In this document: piece after piece, positions 17,836-25,774 of the stretch | How positions within the stretch are numbered: position 1 is the stretch's first letter | Layout of the letters: the number at the start of each line of letters is the position of its first letter | NCBI GenBank assembly: GCA_002421605.1 | Contig: DISJ01000020.1 | Coordinates: forward strand, 62,001-126,000 | Direction of reading: 5' to 3' | Source of the DNA: Rhodobacteraceae bacterium UBA6213 | Lineage (GTDB): Bacteria; Pseudomonadota; Alphaproteobacteria; Rhodobacterales; Rhodobacteraceae | Length of the DNA: 64,000 nt | Notes under the pieces: generated by a model | Seen by the model: only the letters and a program-made list of their open reading frames with translations | Database searches by the model: none | Told to the model about the DNA's origin: nothing | Made by a program: the position numbers and the translations under genes

Positions 17836-18306
17836 ATGCGCTGGTGGGGTGTTGCGCCGCTTTTCTTAGTGCTGGCGGCCACGCCTGCAGCGGCGCTGGA
17901 ATGTCGTGACGACCTTGCGCTGTTCCGCTGGGAAGGCGGGCAGGCGCAATTCAATATTGAAATCGCCGACGAACCTGCCGAGCGCCAGCAGGGGCTGATG
18001 TTTCGCGAAAGCCTCGCGACCAGCGCAGGCATGCTGTTCATCTATGAGCACCCCCAGACCTCGGTTTTCTGGATGAAGAACACGCTGATCCCGCTTGATA
18101 TGCTGTTCATCGATTCGACCGGGGTTGTCCGCCAGATTCAAGCCGACGCCAAACCGCTTGATGAAACCAATCTTCCGGGCGGCGACGATGTGCTGATGGT
18201 GCTGGAAATCAACGGTGGTCTTGCGCGGAGGATCGGCATTCAGCCGGGCGCTGAACTTGCGCACCCGCGGCTTGACCAAACCACCGCAGCATATCCCTGC
18301 CCATAG
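17836..18306 (+). CDS. Secreted DUF192 (UPF0127) family protein
   Basis: The N-terminus has a signal peptide (about residues 1-20, ending ATPAAAL). The rest is a DUF192 domain with ERQQGLMFRESL, the FWMKNTLIPLDMLFID segment and a C-terminal GGLARRIGIQPG. The family is widespread and its function is not established. It starts three bases after the cold-shock stop codon and is probably co-transcribed with it. Confidence 0.88.
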   Translation: MRWWGVAPLFLVLAATPAAALECRDDLALFRWEGGQAQFNIEIADEPAERQQGLMFRESLATSAGMLFIYEHPQTSVFWMKNTLIPLDMLFIDSTGVVRQIQADAKPLDETNLPGGDDVLMVLEINGGLARRIGIQPGAELAHPRLDQTTAAYPCP

Positions 18307-18347
18307 GTCTTCCCCTTGGCACGTGTTATCGCTAGATAGGCCTTTGT

Positions 18348-18424
<77 letters not shown>

Positions 18425-18454
18425 TTCATCCAAAATGAGTTGCAAAGTTACCTT

Positions 18455-18487
18455 GCCCTGTTGTCGCAGGGCCACGGGGTTGCCCCG
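18455..18487. terminator. Two adjacent hairpins after tRNA-Pro
   Basis: GCCCTG/CAGGGC (6-bp stem, 6-base loop) is followed two bases later by CGGGG/CCCCG (5-bp stem, 3-base loop). They start about 30 bases after the tRNA 3' end and may end its transcript, but there is no clear T-run. Confidence 0.3.
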
Positions 18488-18729
18488 CGCATTATGCACG
18501 ACGCAGGTGGCGCAAAGTTCATTCGGAAATTGAGAAAACCCGGCCAAATCAGCCGCAATACTTAATAATGTCGCCGGTTCGCTAGTTAGGCCGCCTGTGG
18601 ATGAATCAAGAAGGCGAATCTGCGGCACCGGTGAGCTTCTGCGTCAACCTCAAAAACATCACTTTGTGGTTGAAAACTTTGTTGACCATACCTCCCAAAC
18701 CCGTCAGCTTGTGCGAACCGATCGAAATG

Positions 18730-18745
18730 CTACCAGATGTAGTGG
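18730..18745. promoter_or_regulatory. Possible NrdR-type box upstream of nrdJ
   Basis: CTACCAGATGTAGTGG (reverse strand CCACTACATCTGGTAG) resembles the 16-base NrdR consensus with A/T-rich centre and CACTA/TAGTG arms. NrdR represses ribonucleotide reductase genes in many bacteria. Real NrdR sites usually occur in pairs about 30 bases apart and I do not see a good partner, so this is tentative. Confidence 0.3.
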
Positions 18746-18869
18746 TGGCGCGGACGGTGCAAAGCTAAACCGCTTCTCTTGGCCGATAGCAAAATGGTCA
18801 AGGCCCCGTTCATGTTTCGGGGCAGTGCGGTGCTTTGGACACGAGGGTAAGAAACGGGACGGGCAGACC

Positions 18870-21800
18870 ATGAAAATCGAGCGTAAATTTACATCCGAGG
18901 CCGCTGGGGCCTATGGCGAAATCGACTTTGCTACGATGGTTTCTGAGATTCGTAACCCCGATGGCACGGTGGTGTTTCGCAACGACGCAGTCGAGGTGCC
19001 GCGGCACTGGAGCCAGGTGGCTTCGGACGTGCTGGCCCAGAAGTATTTTCGCAAAGCAGGCGTTGCCGCGCAACTGAAGCGTGTTGCCGAAAAAGGTGTG
19101 CCCGAGTTCCTGTGGCGTTCGGTGCCCGACGCCAAAGCGTTGGAGGCCATGCCAGAGGCAAAACGATATGTCGGTGAGTCGTCGGCCCGGCAGGTGTTTG
19201 ATCGGCTGGCGGGTGCTTGGGCCTACTGGGGCTGGAAGGGCGGCTATTTCACGACCGAATCGGATGCCCGCGCCTATTACGACGAAATGCGCTTTATGCT
19301 TGCCATGCAGATGGCGGCGCCAAACAGCCCGCAGTGGTTTAACACCGGCCTGCACTGGGCCTACGGTATCGACGGCCCGAGCCAGGGCCACTTTTACGTC
19401 GACTTCAAAACCGGCAAGCTGACCAAATCAGACAGCGCCTATGAACATCCCCAGCCGCACGCCTGCTTTATCCAGTCGGTCAAAGACGATCTGGTGGGCG
19501 ACGGTGGCATCATGGACCTTTGGGTGCGCGAGGCGCGGTTGTTCAAATATGGCTCGGGCACCGGCACCAACTTCAGTTCGTTGCGCGGCGAGGGCGAAAA
19601 CCTTTCGGGCGGTGGCAAATCCAGCGGGCTGATGGGGTTTCTTAAAATTGGCGACCGCGCAGCGGGGGCGATCAAGTCGGGTGGCACCACGCGGCGCGCC
19701 GCGAAAATGGTGATCTGCGATATGGATCACCCCGATGTCGAGCAGTTCATAAACTGGAAGGTGATCGAAGAGCAAAAGGTAGCCAGCCTCGTCGCCGGCT
19801 CCAAGATGCACGAGCGCGAGCTCAACAAGATTTTCGAGGCGATCCGCGCTTGGGATGGCAGCATAGCGGATGCCACCGATCCTGCGAAGAACACCGCATT
19901 GAAGGGCGCGATCCGTTCGGCCAAAAAGATGCTGATCCCCGAAACCTACATTAACCGCGTGCTGCAATATGCACGCCAAGGCCATACGTCGATCGAGTTT
20001 CCGACCTATGACACCGATTGGGACAGTGAGGCCTATCTTTCCGTCTCTGGGCAAAACTCCAACAACTCGGTGCGCGTGACCGATGCCTTCTTGCAGGCTG
20101 TCAAGGATGATGCGGACTGGGCGCTGCTGCGCCGTACCGATGGCAAGGTCGCCAAGACCGTCAGGGCGCGCGACCTGTGGGATCAGGTGGGACATGCCGC
20201 TTGGGCCTGTGCCGACCCCGGAATCCAGTTTCACGACACGGTAAACGCTTGGCATACCTGCCCCGAAGACGGGGCAATCCGCGGCTCTAACCCGTGTTCG
20301 GAATACATGTTCCTTGACGATACGGCCTGCAACCTCGCTTCGATGAACCTGCTGACCTTCTACAAAGGCGGTCGCTTCGACGCCGAAGCCTATATGCACG
20401 CAACCCGGCTTTGGACCGTGACGCTGGAAATCTCGGTCACGATGGCGCAGTTCCCCTCGCGCGAGATTGCGCAGCGGTCCTATGATTTCCGCACGCTCGG
20501 GCTTGGCTATGCCAATATCGGCGGACTGCTGATGTCGATGGGGCTCGGCTATGATAGCGGTGAGGGCCGCGCGATTGGTGCTGCCCTCAGCGCGATCATG
20601 ACCGGCGTATCCTATGCCACGTCGGCAGAAATGGCGGGCGAGCTTGGGGCATTTGCGGGCTATGCCAAAAACGCGCAGCACATGCTGCGGGTAATCCGCA
20701 ACCACCGCCGCGCGGCCTATTCCAAGGTGCGCGGCTACCACGGGCTGGAGGTGCTGCCGGTACCGTTCGACCACGCGAGCTGCCCCGATCAAACCCTTGT
20801 CGAGCTTGCAAAATCCACTTGGGATGAGGCGCTGCGGCTGGGCGAGATGCACGGCTATCGTAACGCGCAGGTTTCCGTCATTGCACCTACCGGCACGATT
20901 GGCTTGGTGATGGATTGCGACACCACCGGCATCGAGCCTGACTTTGCGCTGGTAAAGTTCAAGAAGCTTGCGGGTGGTGGCTATTTCAAGATCATCAACC
21001 GCTCGGTCCCAGCAGCGCTTGACGTGCTTGGTTACCGCTCGTCGGAGATCGAGGAAATCATCGCTTATGCCGTGGGGCATGGCAGTCTTGGGCAAGCGCC
21101 CGGCATTAACCACACCGCGCTTCTAGGCCACGGCTTTGGCGCGCGCGAAATCGAGAAAATCGAGGCGGCGCTGCCGTCGGCCTTCGACATCCGCTTTGTC
21201 TTCAACCAGTGGACATTGGGCGAAGAGTTCTGCACCCGCACGCTCGGCATACCTGCCGAACGGCTGGCGGACCCCACCTTCGACATGCTGCGCCACCTTG
21301 GCTTTACCAAAGCGCAGGTTGATGCCGCCAACGACCACGTTTGCGGCACGATGACCTTGGAAGGTGCGCCGCATCTGAAGAGCGAGCATTATTCGGTGTT
21401 CGACTGCGCCAATGCGTGCGGCAAAACCGGCAAGCGCTATCTGAGTGTTGAAGCGCATATCCGCATGATGGCGGCGGCGCAGAGCTTCATTTCGGGCGCA
21501 ATCTCGAAAACCATCAACATGCCGAATTCGGCCAGCATCGAAGATACGCTTGCAGCCTACGAGCTAAGCCACAGCCTTGGGATCAAGGCCAACGCGCTGT
21601 ACCGCGACGGCTCCAAGCTCAGCCAACCGCTGGCTTCGGCACTGGTCGAGGATGACGAAGAGGCCGAAGAGATCATGGCCTCTGGCACCCCGCAGCAAAA
21701 AGCGGTCGTGATGGCCGAGAAGATCATCGAAAAAGTGATCATCAAGGAAATTGTGCGCAGCCACCGTGAAAAACTGCCCGAACGGCGCAAGGGCTATACG

Positions 21801-22553
21801 CAAAAGGCAGTCGTGGGCGGCCACAAGGTGTATCTGCGTACCGGCGAATACCAAGATGGCCAGCTTGGCGAGATTTTCATCGACATGCACAAGGAAGGCG
21901 CGGGCTTCCGTGCGATGATGAACAACTTTGCCATCGCGATTTCGGTAGGGCTGCAATACGGGGTGCCGCTGGAAGAGTTTGTCGACGCCTTCACTTTCAC
22001 CAAGTTCGAACCCGCGGGCATGGTGCAGGGTAACGACAGCATCAAAAACGCAACGTCGATCCTAGACTACGTGTTCCGCGAACTGGCGGTAAGTTACCTT
22101 GACCGCACCGATCTGGCGCATGTGAAACCCCAGGGTGCCAGCTTTGACGACATCGGCGGCGGCAAGGACGAGGGCAAGCGCAACATCTCTGAGCCCTCGG
22201 ACTCGGCCGCGTCAAAATCGCTTGAAGTGCTGCGCCAGATTTCTTCGACTGGCTATCTGCGCAAACGGCTGCCGCAGGAGCTGGTGGTGTTTCAGGGCGG
22301 CATTTCCGGCAATACCGCGTTTCATGGCGGCGATGCACTGACGGAGCTGAACACGCTGGTGCCCGAAACCGCGCATTACAGCGCCTCGGCCACCGCGATC
22401 GTTTCGGGGGTGGTCAGCATGGACGCGCGCGCCAAGGCCAAGATGCAGGGCTACGAGGGCGAAGCGTGCGGCGAATGCGGCAACTACACGCTGGTGCGCA
22501 ACGGCACTTGCATGAAGTGCAATACCTGTGGCGGCACTAGCGGCTGCAGCTAA
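18870..22553 (+). CDS. nrdJ: Vitamin B12-dependent (class II) ribonucleoside-diphosphate reductase
   Basis: Adenosylcobalamin-dependent enzyme that makes deoxyribonucleotides and works with or without oxygen. The 1,227 residues begin MKIERKFTSEAAG. The catalytic barrel shows AAPNSPQWFNTGL, a first active-site Cys in NPCSEYMFLDDTACNL, and APTGTIGLVMDCDTTGIEPDFA. A TSCPD-type domain follows (GYTQKAVVGGHKVYLRTGEY onward). The tail has CGECGNYTLVRNGTCMKC and CNTCGGTSGC, a zinc-finger/redox-cysteine end typical of this branch. The frame is open 273 bases upstream, but family similarity starts at this ATG. Confidence 0.97.
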   Translation: MKIERKFTSEAAGAYGEIDFATMVSEIRNPDGTVVFRNDAVEVPRHWSQVASDVLAQKYFRKAGVAAQLKRVAEKGVPEFLWRSVPDAKALEAMPEAKRYVGESSARQVFDRLAGAWAYWGWKGGYFTTESDARAYYDEMRFMLAMQMAAPNSPQWFNTGLHWAYGIDGPSQGHFYVDFKTGKLTKSDSAYEHPQPHACFIQSVKDDLVGDGGIMDLWVREARLFKYGSGTGTNFSSLRGEGENLSGGGKSSGLMGFLKIGDRAAGAIKSGGTTRRAAKMVICDMDHPDVEQFINWKVIEEQKVASLVAGSKMHERELNKIFEAIRAWDGSIADATDPAKNTALKGAIRSAKKMLIPETYINRVLQYARQGHTSIEFPTYDTDWDSEAYLSVSGQNSNNSVRVTDAFLQAVKDDADWALLRRTDGKVAKTVRARDLWDQVGHAAWACADPGIQFHDTVNAWHTCPEDGAIRGSNPCSEYMFLDDTACNLASMNLLTFYKGGRFDAEAYMHATRLWTVTLEISVTMAQFPSREIAQRSYDFRTLGLGYANIGGLLMSMGLGYDSGEGRAIGAALSAIMTGVSYATSAEMAGELGAFAGYAKNAQHMLRVIRNHRRAAYSKVRGYHGLEVLPVPFDHASCPDQTLVELAKSTWDEALRLGEMHGYRNAQVSVIAPTGTIGLVMDCDTTGIEPDFALVKFKKLAGGGYFKIINRSVPAALDVLGYRSSEIEEIIAYAVGHGSLGQAPGINHTALLGHGFGAREIEKIEAALPSAFDIRFVFNQWTLGEEFCTRTLGIPAERLADPTFDMLRHLGFTKAQVDAANDHVCGTMTLEGAPHLKSEHYSVFDCANACGKTGKRYLSVEAHIRMMAAAQSFISGAISKTINMPNSASIEDTLAAYELSHSLGIKANALYRDGSKLSQPLASALVEDDEEAEEIMASGTPQQKAVVMAEKIIEKVIIKEIVRSHREKLPERRKGYTQKAVVGGHKVYLRTGEYQDGQLGEIFIDMHKEGAGFRAMMNNFAIAISVGLQYGVPLEEFVDAFTFTKFEPAGMVQGNDSIKNATSILDYVFRELAVSYLDRTDLAHVKPQGASFDDIGGGKDEGKRNISEPSDSAASKSLEVLRQISSTGYLRKRLPQELVVFQGGISGNTAFHGGDALTELNTLVPETAHYSASATAIVSGVVSMDARAKAKMQGYEGEACGECGNYTLVRNGTCMKCNTCGGTSGCS

Positions 22554-22636
22554 GGGAATTGGCGCCGGGGGGCGGGGCATCGCGCCTCGCCCTCCGGCAC
22601 CCTGCGAAAGGGAGGCACATCGCGGGGTTCCGGGTT

Positions 22637-22655
22637 CCGACCGCTCGGGTTTTTT
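22637..22655 (+). terminator. Weak stem plus T6 after nrdJ
   Basis: CCGA/TCGG with a 4-base loop is followed by G and six T residues. The stem is short, so it may be a weak or partial rho-independent terminator about 80 bases after the nrdJ stop. Confidence 0.3.
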
Positions 22656-22751
22656 GCCCGGCGGAAAGCAGGCGGCATCCGGGTTGATGCGTGTCGTGAA
22701 AGCCCTTCACGGAGGCATCCGGCAAGGGCAGTTCGTCAGGAGTGATCTGCA

Positions 22752-22898
22752 GTGGCCAAAGGAACTGTGAAAGACGCACCGACCGGCAAAAGCGGCAGTG
22801 CAAGCTCTAAAACAGCGATGGGCAAGCCCACCGCACCCGCCGCGGCAGCGGCCAAACCAGCCGCGAAAGCGCCAGCCGCCAAACCCGGCAAGAAATAG
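22752..22898 (+). CDS. Small basic Ala/Lys/Pro-rich protein, 48 residues
   Basis: A GTG start with AGGAG nine bases upstream opens a 48-codon frame. The product begins VAKGTVKDAPTGKSG and ends AAKAPAAKPGKK. About one residue in five is lysine, with alanine and proline making up much of the rest. This resembles the tails of histone H1-like or ribosome-associated basic proteins, but no family can be assigned. It is too short for most gene callers. The perfect inverted repeat at 22973-23004 follows and could end its transcript. Alternatively it is a chance frame in GC-rich spacer. Confidence 0.45.
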   Translation: MAKGTVKDAPTGKSGSASSKTAMGKPTAPAAAAAKPAAKAPAAKPGKK

Positions 22899-22972
22899 GG
22901 TTTAACTCGGCGCACGCCGCGCCATAGCGCAAAGAGTGCGGCGTAAAGATCGGGTCATTGGGGCAGGGAATG

Positions 22973-23004
22973 CCGGGGCGGGGTGCCAAACAACCCCGCC
23001 CCGG
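22973..23004. terminator. Perfect 12-bp GC-rich hairpin between nrdJ region and glf
   Basis: CCGGGGCGGGGT and ACCCCGCCCCGG pair perfectly around an 8-base loop. It sits between a plus-strand unit (nrdJ and the small ORF) and the convergent glf gene. A short TTTT follows six bases downstream on the plus strand. It probably terminates plus-strand transcription and may work in both directions. Confidence 0.65.
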
Positions 23005-23067
23005 TGCTGATTTTGGCTGAGCTGAGCAGTCGTTTCATGGCACCGCACGGGTATGAAGCTGGCACCC

Positions 23068-24219
23068 TTAAATCGGGCGTACCAAAAAGCTGGGCATAGC
23101 ACCGCCGCTTTCTTGCGCCCTGAGAAACGCGCGCCCGCAATCCAGCGCCTCACGGATCGTCACGTCCATATCGAGGTAGCGATACGTTCCCAAGCGGCCA
23201 ACGAAGGTCACGCCGTGTTCAGCCTCGGCCAAGTCCACATACTCTTTCAGCATCGTCTTTTCGGCTACCTGGCGGATCGGGTAATAGGGAATGTCGTTTG
23301 GCCCGCAGGGGCGCGAATATTCGCGAAATAGCACCGAGGCTTCATGCTGCTCCCACGGCGCGAAATACTTGTGCTCGGTAATACGTGTATACGGCACCTC
23401 GATATCGCCATAATTCATCACGGCGCAGCCCTGATAATCGCCGGAATAGTCAAAGCGTTCAAAATCCAGCGTGCGATAGCGCAAACGACCTAAACTGTAA
23501 TTGAACCAACTATCGATGGGGCCGGAATAAAACACATGATCGAATGCGTCCGCCTCATCGCGGCGAACTTCGTGGTTCAGCTCAACCGTAATATTTGGGT
23601 GTTCAAGGATGCCCGCGACCATTGAGGTATAACCATGCTCGGGCATGCCTTGGAACTTATGGAAGAAATAATTGTCGTCGTAGTTGAACCGCACAGGCAG
23701 GCGCTTCAGAATTGATGCTGGAAGTTCGGTGGGGGGGCAGCCCCATTGCTTGATCGTGTAGCCCTTGAAAAAGGCCTCATAAAGCTCGGGTCCGACAAAA
23801 CGAAGGGCTTGTTCTTCAAAACTTTGCGGGTCGCTTATCGAGCGATCTGCCTTGCTTTCCAAAAAAGCGCGCGCCTCGTCGGGGCGTAGTGTCTGGCCGA
23901 AGTACTGGTTGATAGTGTGCAGGTTGATCGGCAGCGCATAAACCGCGTTCTGCGATGTGGTTTTCACGCGGTTAAGATAGGGGCGGAACGTCTCGAAACG
24001 GTTTACAAAATCCCAAACTTCGGTGTCATCCGTGTGAAAAATATGGGGGCCATAGACATGCACCATGATCCCGGTCGCCGCGTCGCGAGATGTATGGCAA
24101 TTGCCAGCGATATGGTCACGCGCATCGCGCACCGTTACCCGGTGCCCGGCCTCTGCAAGCGTCCGCCCGATCACGGCCCCAGAAAGACCCGCACCTACCA
24201 TCAAAACGTGTTTTTTCAT
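23068..24219 (-). CDS. glf: UDP-galactopyranose mutase
   Basis: Flavoenzyme that interconverts UDP-galactopyranose and UDP-galactofuranose, the donor for galactofuranose in surface glycans. The FAD-binding start is HVLMVGAGLSGAVIGRTLAEAGH. Family signatures include YGPHIFHTDD, GYTIKQWG, the RLPVRFNYDDNYF segment and GRLGTYRYLDMD near the end. The 383 residues are normal. Two GlfT2-like transferases in the same locus are the likely users of its product. Confidence 0.96.
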   Translation of the reverse strand: MKKHVLMVGAGLSGAVIGRTLAEAGHRVTVRDARDHIAGNCHTSRDAATGIMVHVYGPHIFHTDDTEVWDFVNRFETFRPYLNRVKTTSQNAVYALPINLHTINQYFGQTLRPDEARAFLESKADRSISDPQSFEEQALRFVGPELYEAFFKGYTIKQWGCPPTELPASILKRLPVRFNYDDNYFFHKFQGMPEHGYTSMVAGILEHPNITVELNHEVRRDEADAFDHVFYSGPIDSWFNYSLGRLRYRTLDFERFDYSGDYQGCAVMNYGDIEVPYTRITEHKYFAPWEQHEASVLFREYSRPCGPNDIPYYPIRQVAEKTMLKEYVDLAEAEHGVTFVGRLGTYRYLDMDVTIREALDCGRAFLRAQESGGAMPSFLVRPI

Positions 24220-24470
24220 TATACCTCCAGAACTGTTTACTGCCGCAAGAAACGCGCGTTGTTTTGCCGCGCAGATAAATATTATTTGTATTCTATGGGT
24301 TGCGCCGTGTATTTATGTGAATAGCCGCGTCGCAGATCGTGTCACTGCAATCAGATTTGCCCGATTCCATTAACCGCGCAAAACAACGAATGCAAGGTAT
24401 GAGATTGCGACCATCTCACCAATATGGTTTGTCGTGACTGGTTGTATCACTCGCCACAGCAGGTATCTCA

Positions 24471-24662
24471 ATGTCCACAGAACACCCGCGCCGCAAACTG
24501 CTGTTTCATATCGGGCATCACAAGACTGGTTCGACCACCATACAAAACGCCTTTGCGACGGGGCGGGTGGTGCGCAATTACCCACCTCTGCCCACCGCCT
24601 TAAAGACCGTTGCGGCGGCGATAGTCTGGATTGCTTGCCCGCAGCCGCGCCTCGAAGGCTAA
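24471..24662 (+). pseudogene. Truncated sulfotransferase remnant
   Basis: The first 35 or so codons read KLLFHIGHHKTGSTTIQNAF, the 5'-phosphosulfate-binding start of PAPS-dependent sulfotransferases, almost the same as the start of the intact sulfotransferase further along (HIGHHKTGTTTLQAF). Similarity stops near codon 32 and the frame runs into the 3' end of the opposite-strand glycosyltransferase gene. The rest of the enzyme (normally 250-380 residues) is missing. I read it as a deletion remnant. Confidence 0.65.
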
Positions 24663-25658
24663 AAGCCTAAAGTCCATTGCCACAGACGGAAAGGTTTCGC
24701 GGGTCAATGCGCTTGGGTCGAATGGCACTTGCCGCAGAAGCCCTGCCTTGGCCAGCAGCGCCAGCGCCTCAGGCGTCAGACGCTGCACGCGTTCGAACAA
24801 CCCCAATCGATCATTGGATTCGGGATGGTCAGCCATGAAGCGAATGCTAGCTTGGCGCCCGGGATGATGGCCATCAAAATTACTGCGTTCAGCAAATCGT
24901 AACAGCTTCGATGCCCATTGAAGTGGCGTCCAACTTTCGAAGTGAAGCAAGCGTGTATTGAGCAATACTAAAAAATTTGGCAGCTCTGATGGTTTTACAA
25001 AAATGGGCGCCTCCACCCCCGGTGGCAAAGGGAATATCACGTCATGAAGGCGCACTCGTAGCCGTGTCGTGCTGCGAAAACCTACCTTGCCCCGGACATG
25101 CCCGGACATACCGCAAAACAAGAACTTCGCGACCTCGCCATAGGCAGCAGCGATCAGTGCCGCGTCATTGGTCGGGCTGCGGAACACTCCGTCAAATATC
25201 GTCTGTGGTTCGGGCGTTGGTGGCAGCACGCGCTCCATCGGCAAAATGCGTACCCAATCGTGCTCCCTTGGGACGCGTGCCAATTCTGCGCCGAGCGCAA
25301 GGGGCGCCGTTGGGTCTGTCGCCACCAGAAACTCGTCGGAATCGATATGCACCAGCCAGTCGCTGTCGCTATGTTCGCGTGCATGAGCCAGATTGGCAAT
25401 CTGCCGGCGAGCCACTCCGAGTGGCCGCCCTGCGGGTCGCGAGGCCCAATATGCGTCATCGCAAACCGTGACCACGCAGCGTGAGTTGGTTGCCAGGGCG
25501 GCCTCAATCTCTGGAAAATGGTCATCGAGGTAGATGTGGATCCGTTCGGCATCGCTGTTCAGGTGATGCGCGATGCAGGGTAGTACGGCTTCTGGAACGC
25601 CGTGCATTGTGGAAATAATCGACCAGCGGGCGGTCACGGGTCTTCTTTTCCAAAACAA
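24600..25658 (-). CDS. Glycosyltransferase (GT2-like, PF13704 type)
   Basis: Cytosolic or membrane-associated glycosyltransferase of 352 residues. The N-terminus WSIISTMHGVPEAVLPCIAHHL and the DxD-like WLVHIDSDEFL near residue 107 match the Glyco_tranf_2_4 group often found in capsule and LPS loci. Donor and acceptor are unknown. The start appears to be TTG with GAGGAG upstream; a GTG seven codons later is an alternative. Its 3' end abuts the truncated sulfotransferase remnant. Confidence 0.8.
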   Translation of the reverse strand: MFWKRRPVTARWSIISTMHGVPEAVLPCIAHHLNSDAERIHIYLDDHFPEIEAALATNSRCVVTVCDDAYWASRPAGRPLGVARRQIANLAHAREHSDSDWLVHIDSDEFLVATDPTAPLALGAELARVPREHDWVRILPMERVLPPTPEPQTIFDGVFRSPTNDAALIAAAYGEVAKFLFCGMSGHVRGKVGFRSTTRLRVRLHDVIFPLPPGVEAPIFVKPSELPNFLVLLNTRLLHFESWTPLQWASKLLRFAERSNFDGHHPGRQASIRFMADHPESNDRLGLFERVQRLTPEALALLAKAGLLRQVPFDPSALTRETFPSVAMDFRLLAFEARLRASNPDYRRRNGL

Positions 25659-25774
25659 AAATCGACGCTCCTCTGAGTAATCTCGTTTAGCCCCTTTCTC
25701 AGAAAGTAACAGGCTGTGTCGAACCGGTCCCTTTTACTAGTTCACGATCATGCATCTGTCGCCCTGTAACTTTC

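Larger units (their letters stand above)
18425..18869. other. 445-base intergenic region before nrdJ
   Basis: Apart from the two hairpins near its left end and the NrdR-like palindrome at 18730-18745, I see no gene. The open frame that runs into nrdJ here has no family similarity and is probably untranslated leader. I looked for B12-box features of a cobalamin riboswitch and did not find them. The region presumably contains the nrdJ promoter. Confidence 0.6.

Noticed and set aside
18597..18869. Extension of nrdJ by 91 codons at its N-terminus
   Set aside because: No family similarity in this part, and the internal ATG matches the usual start of the protein.
18425..18869. Cobalamin riboswitch controlling nrdJ
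   Set aside because: I found no B12-box or associated paired elements in the leader.
19428..21113. 561-codon open frame antisense to nrdJ
   Set aside because: GC-rich codon bias keeps the opposite strand open; the plus strand is an unmistakable class II reductase and this product matches no family.
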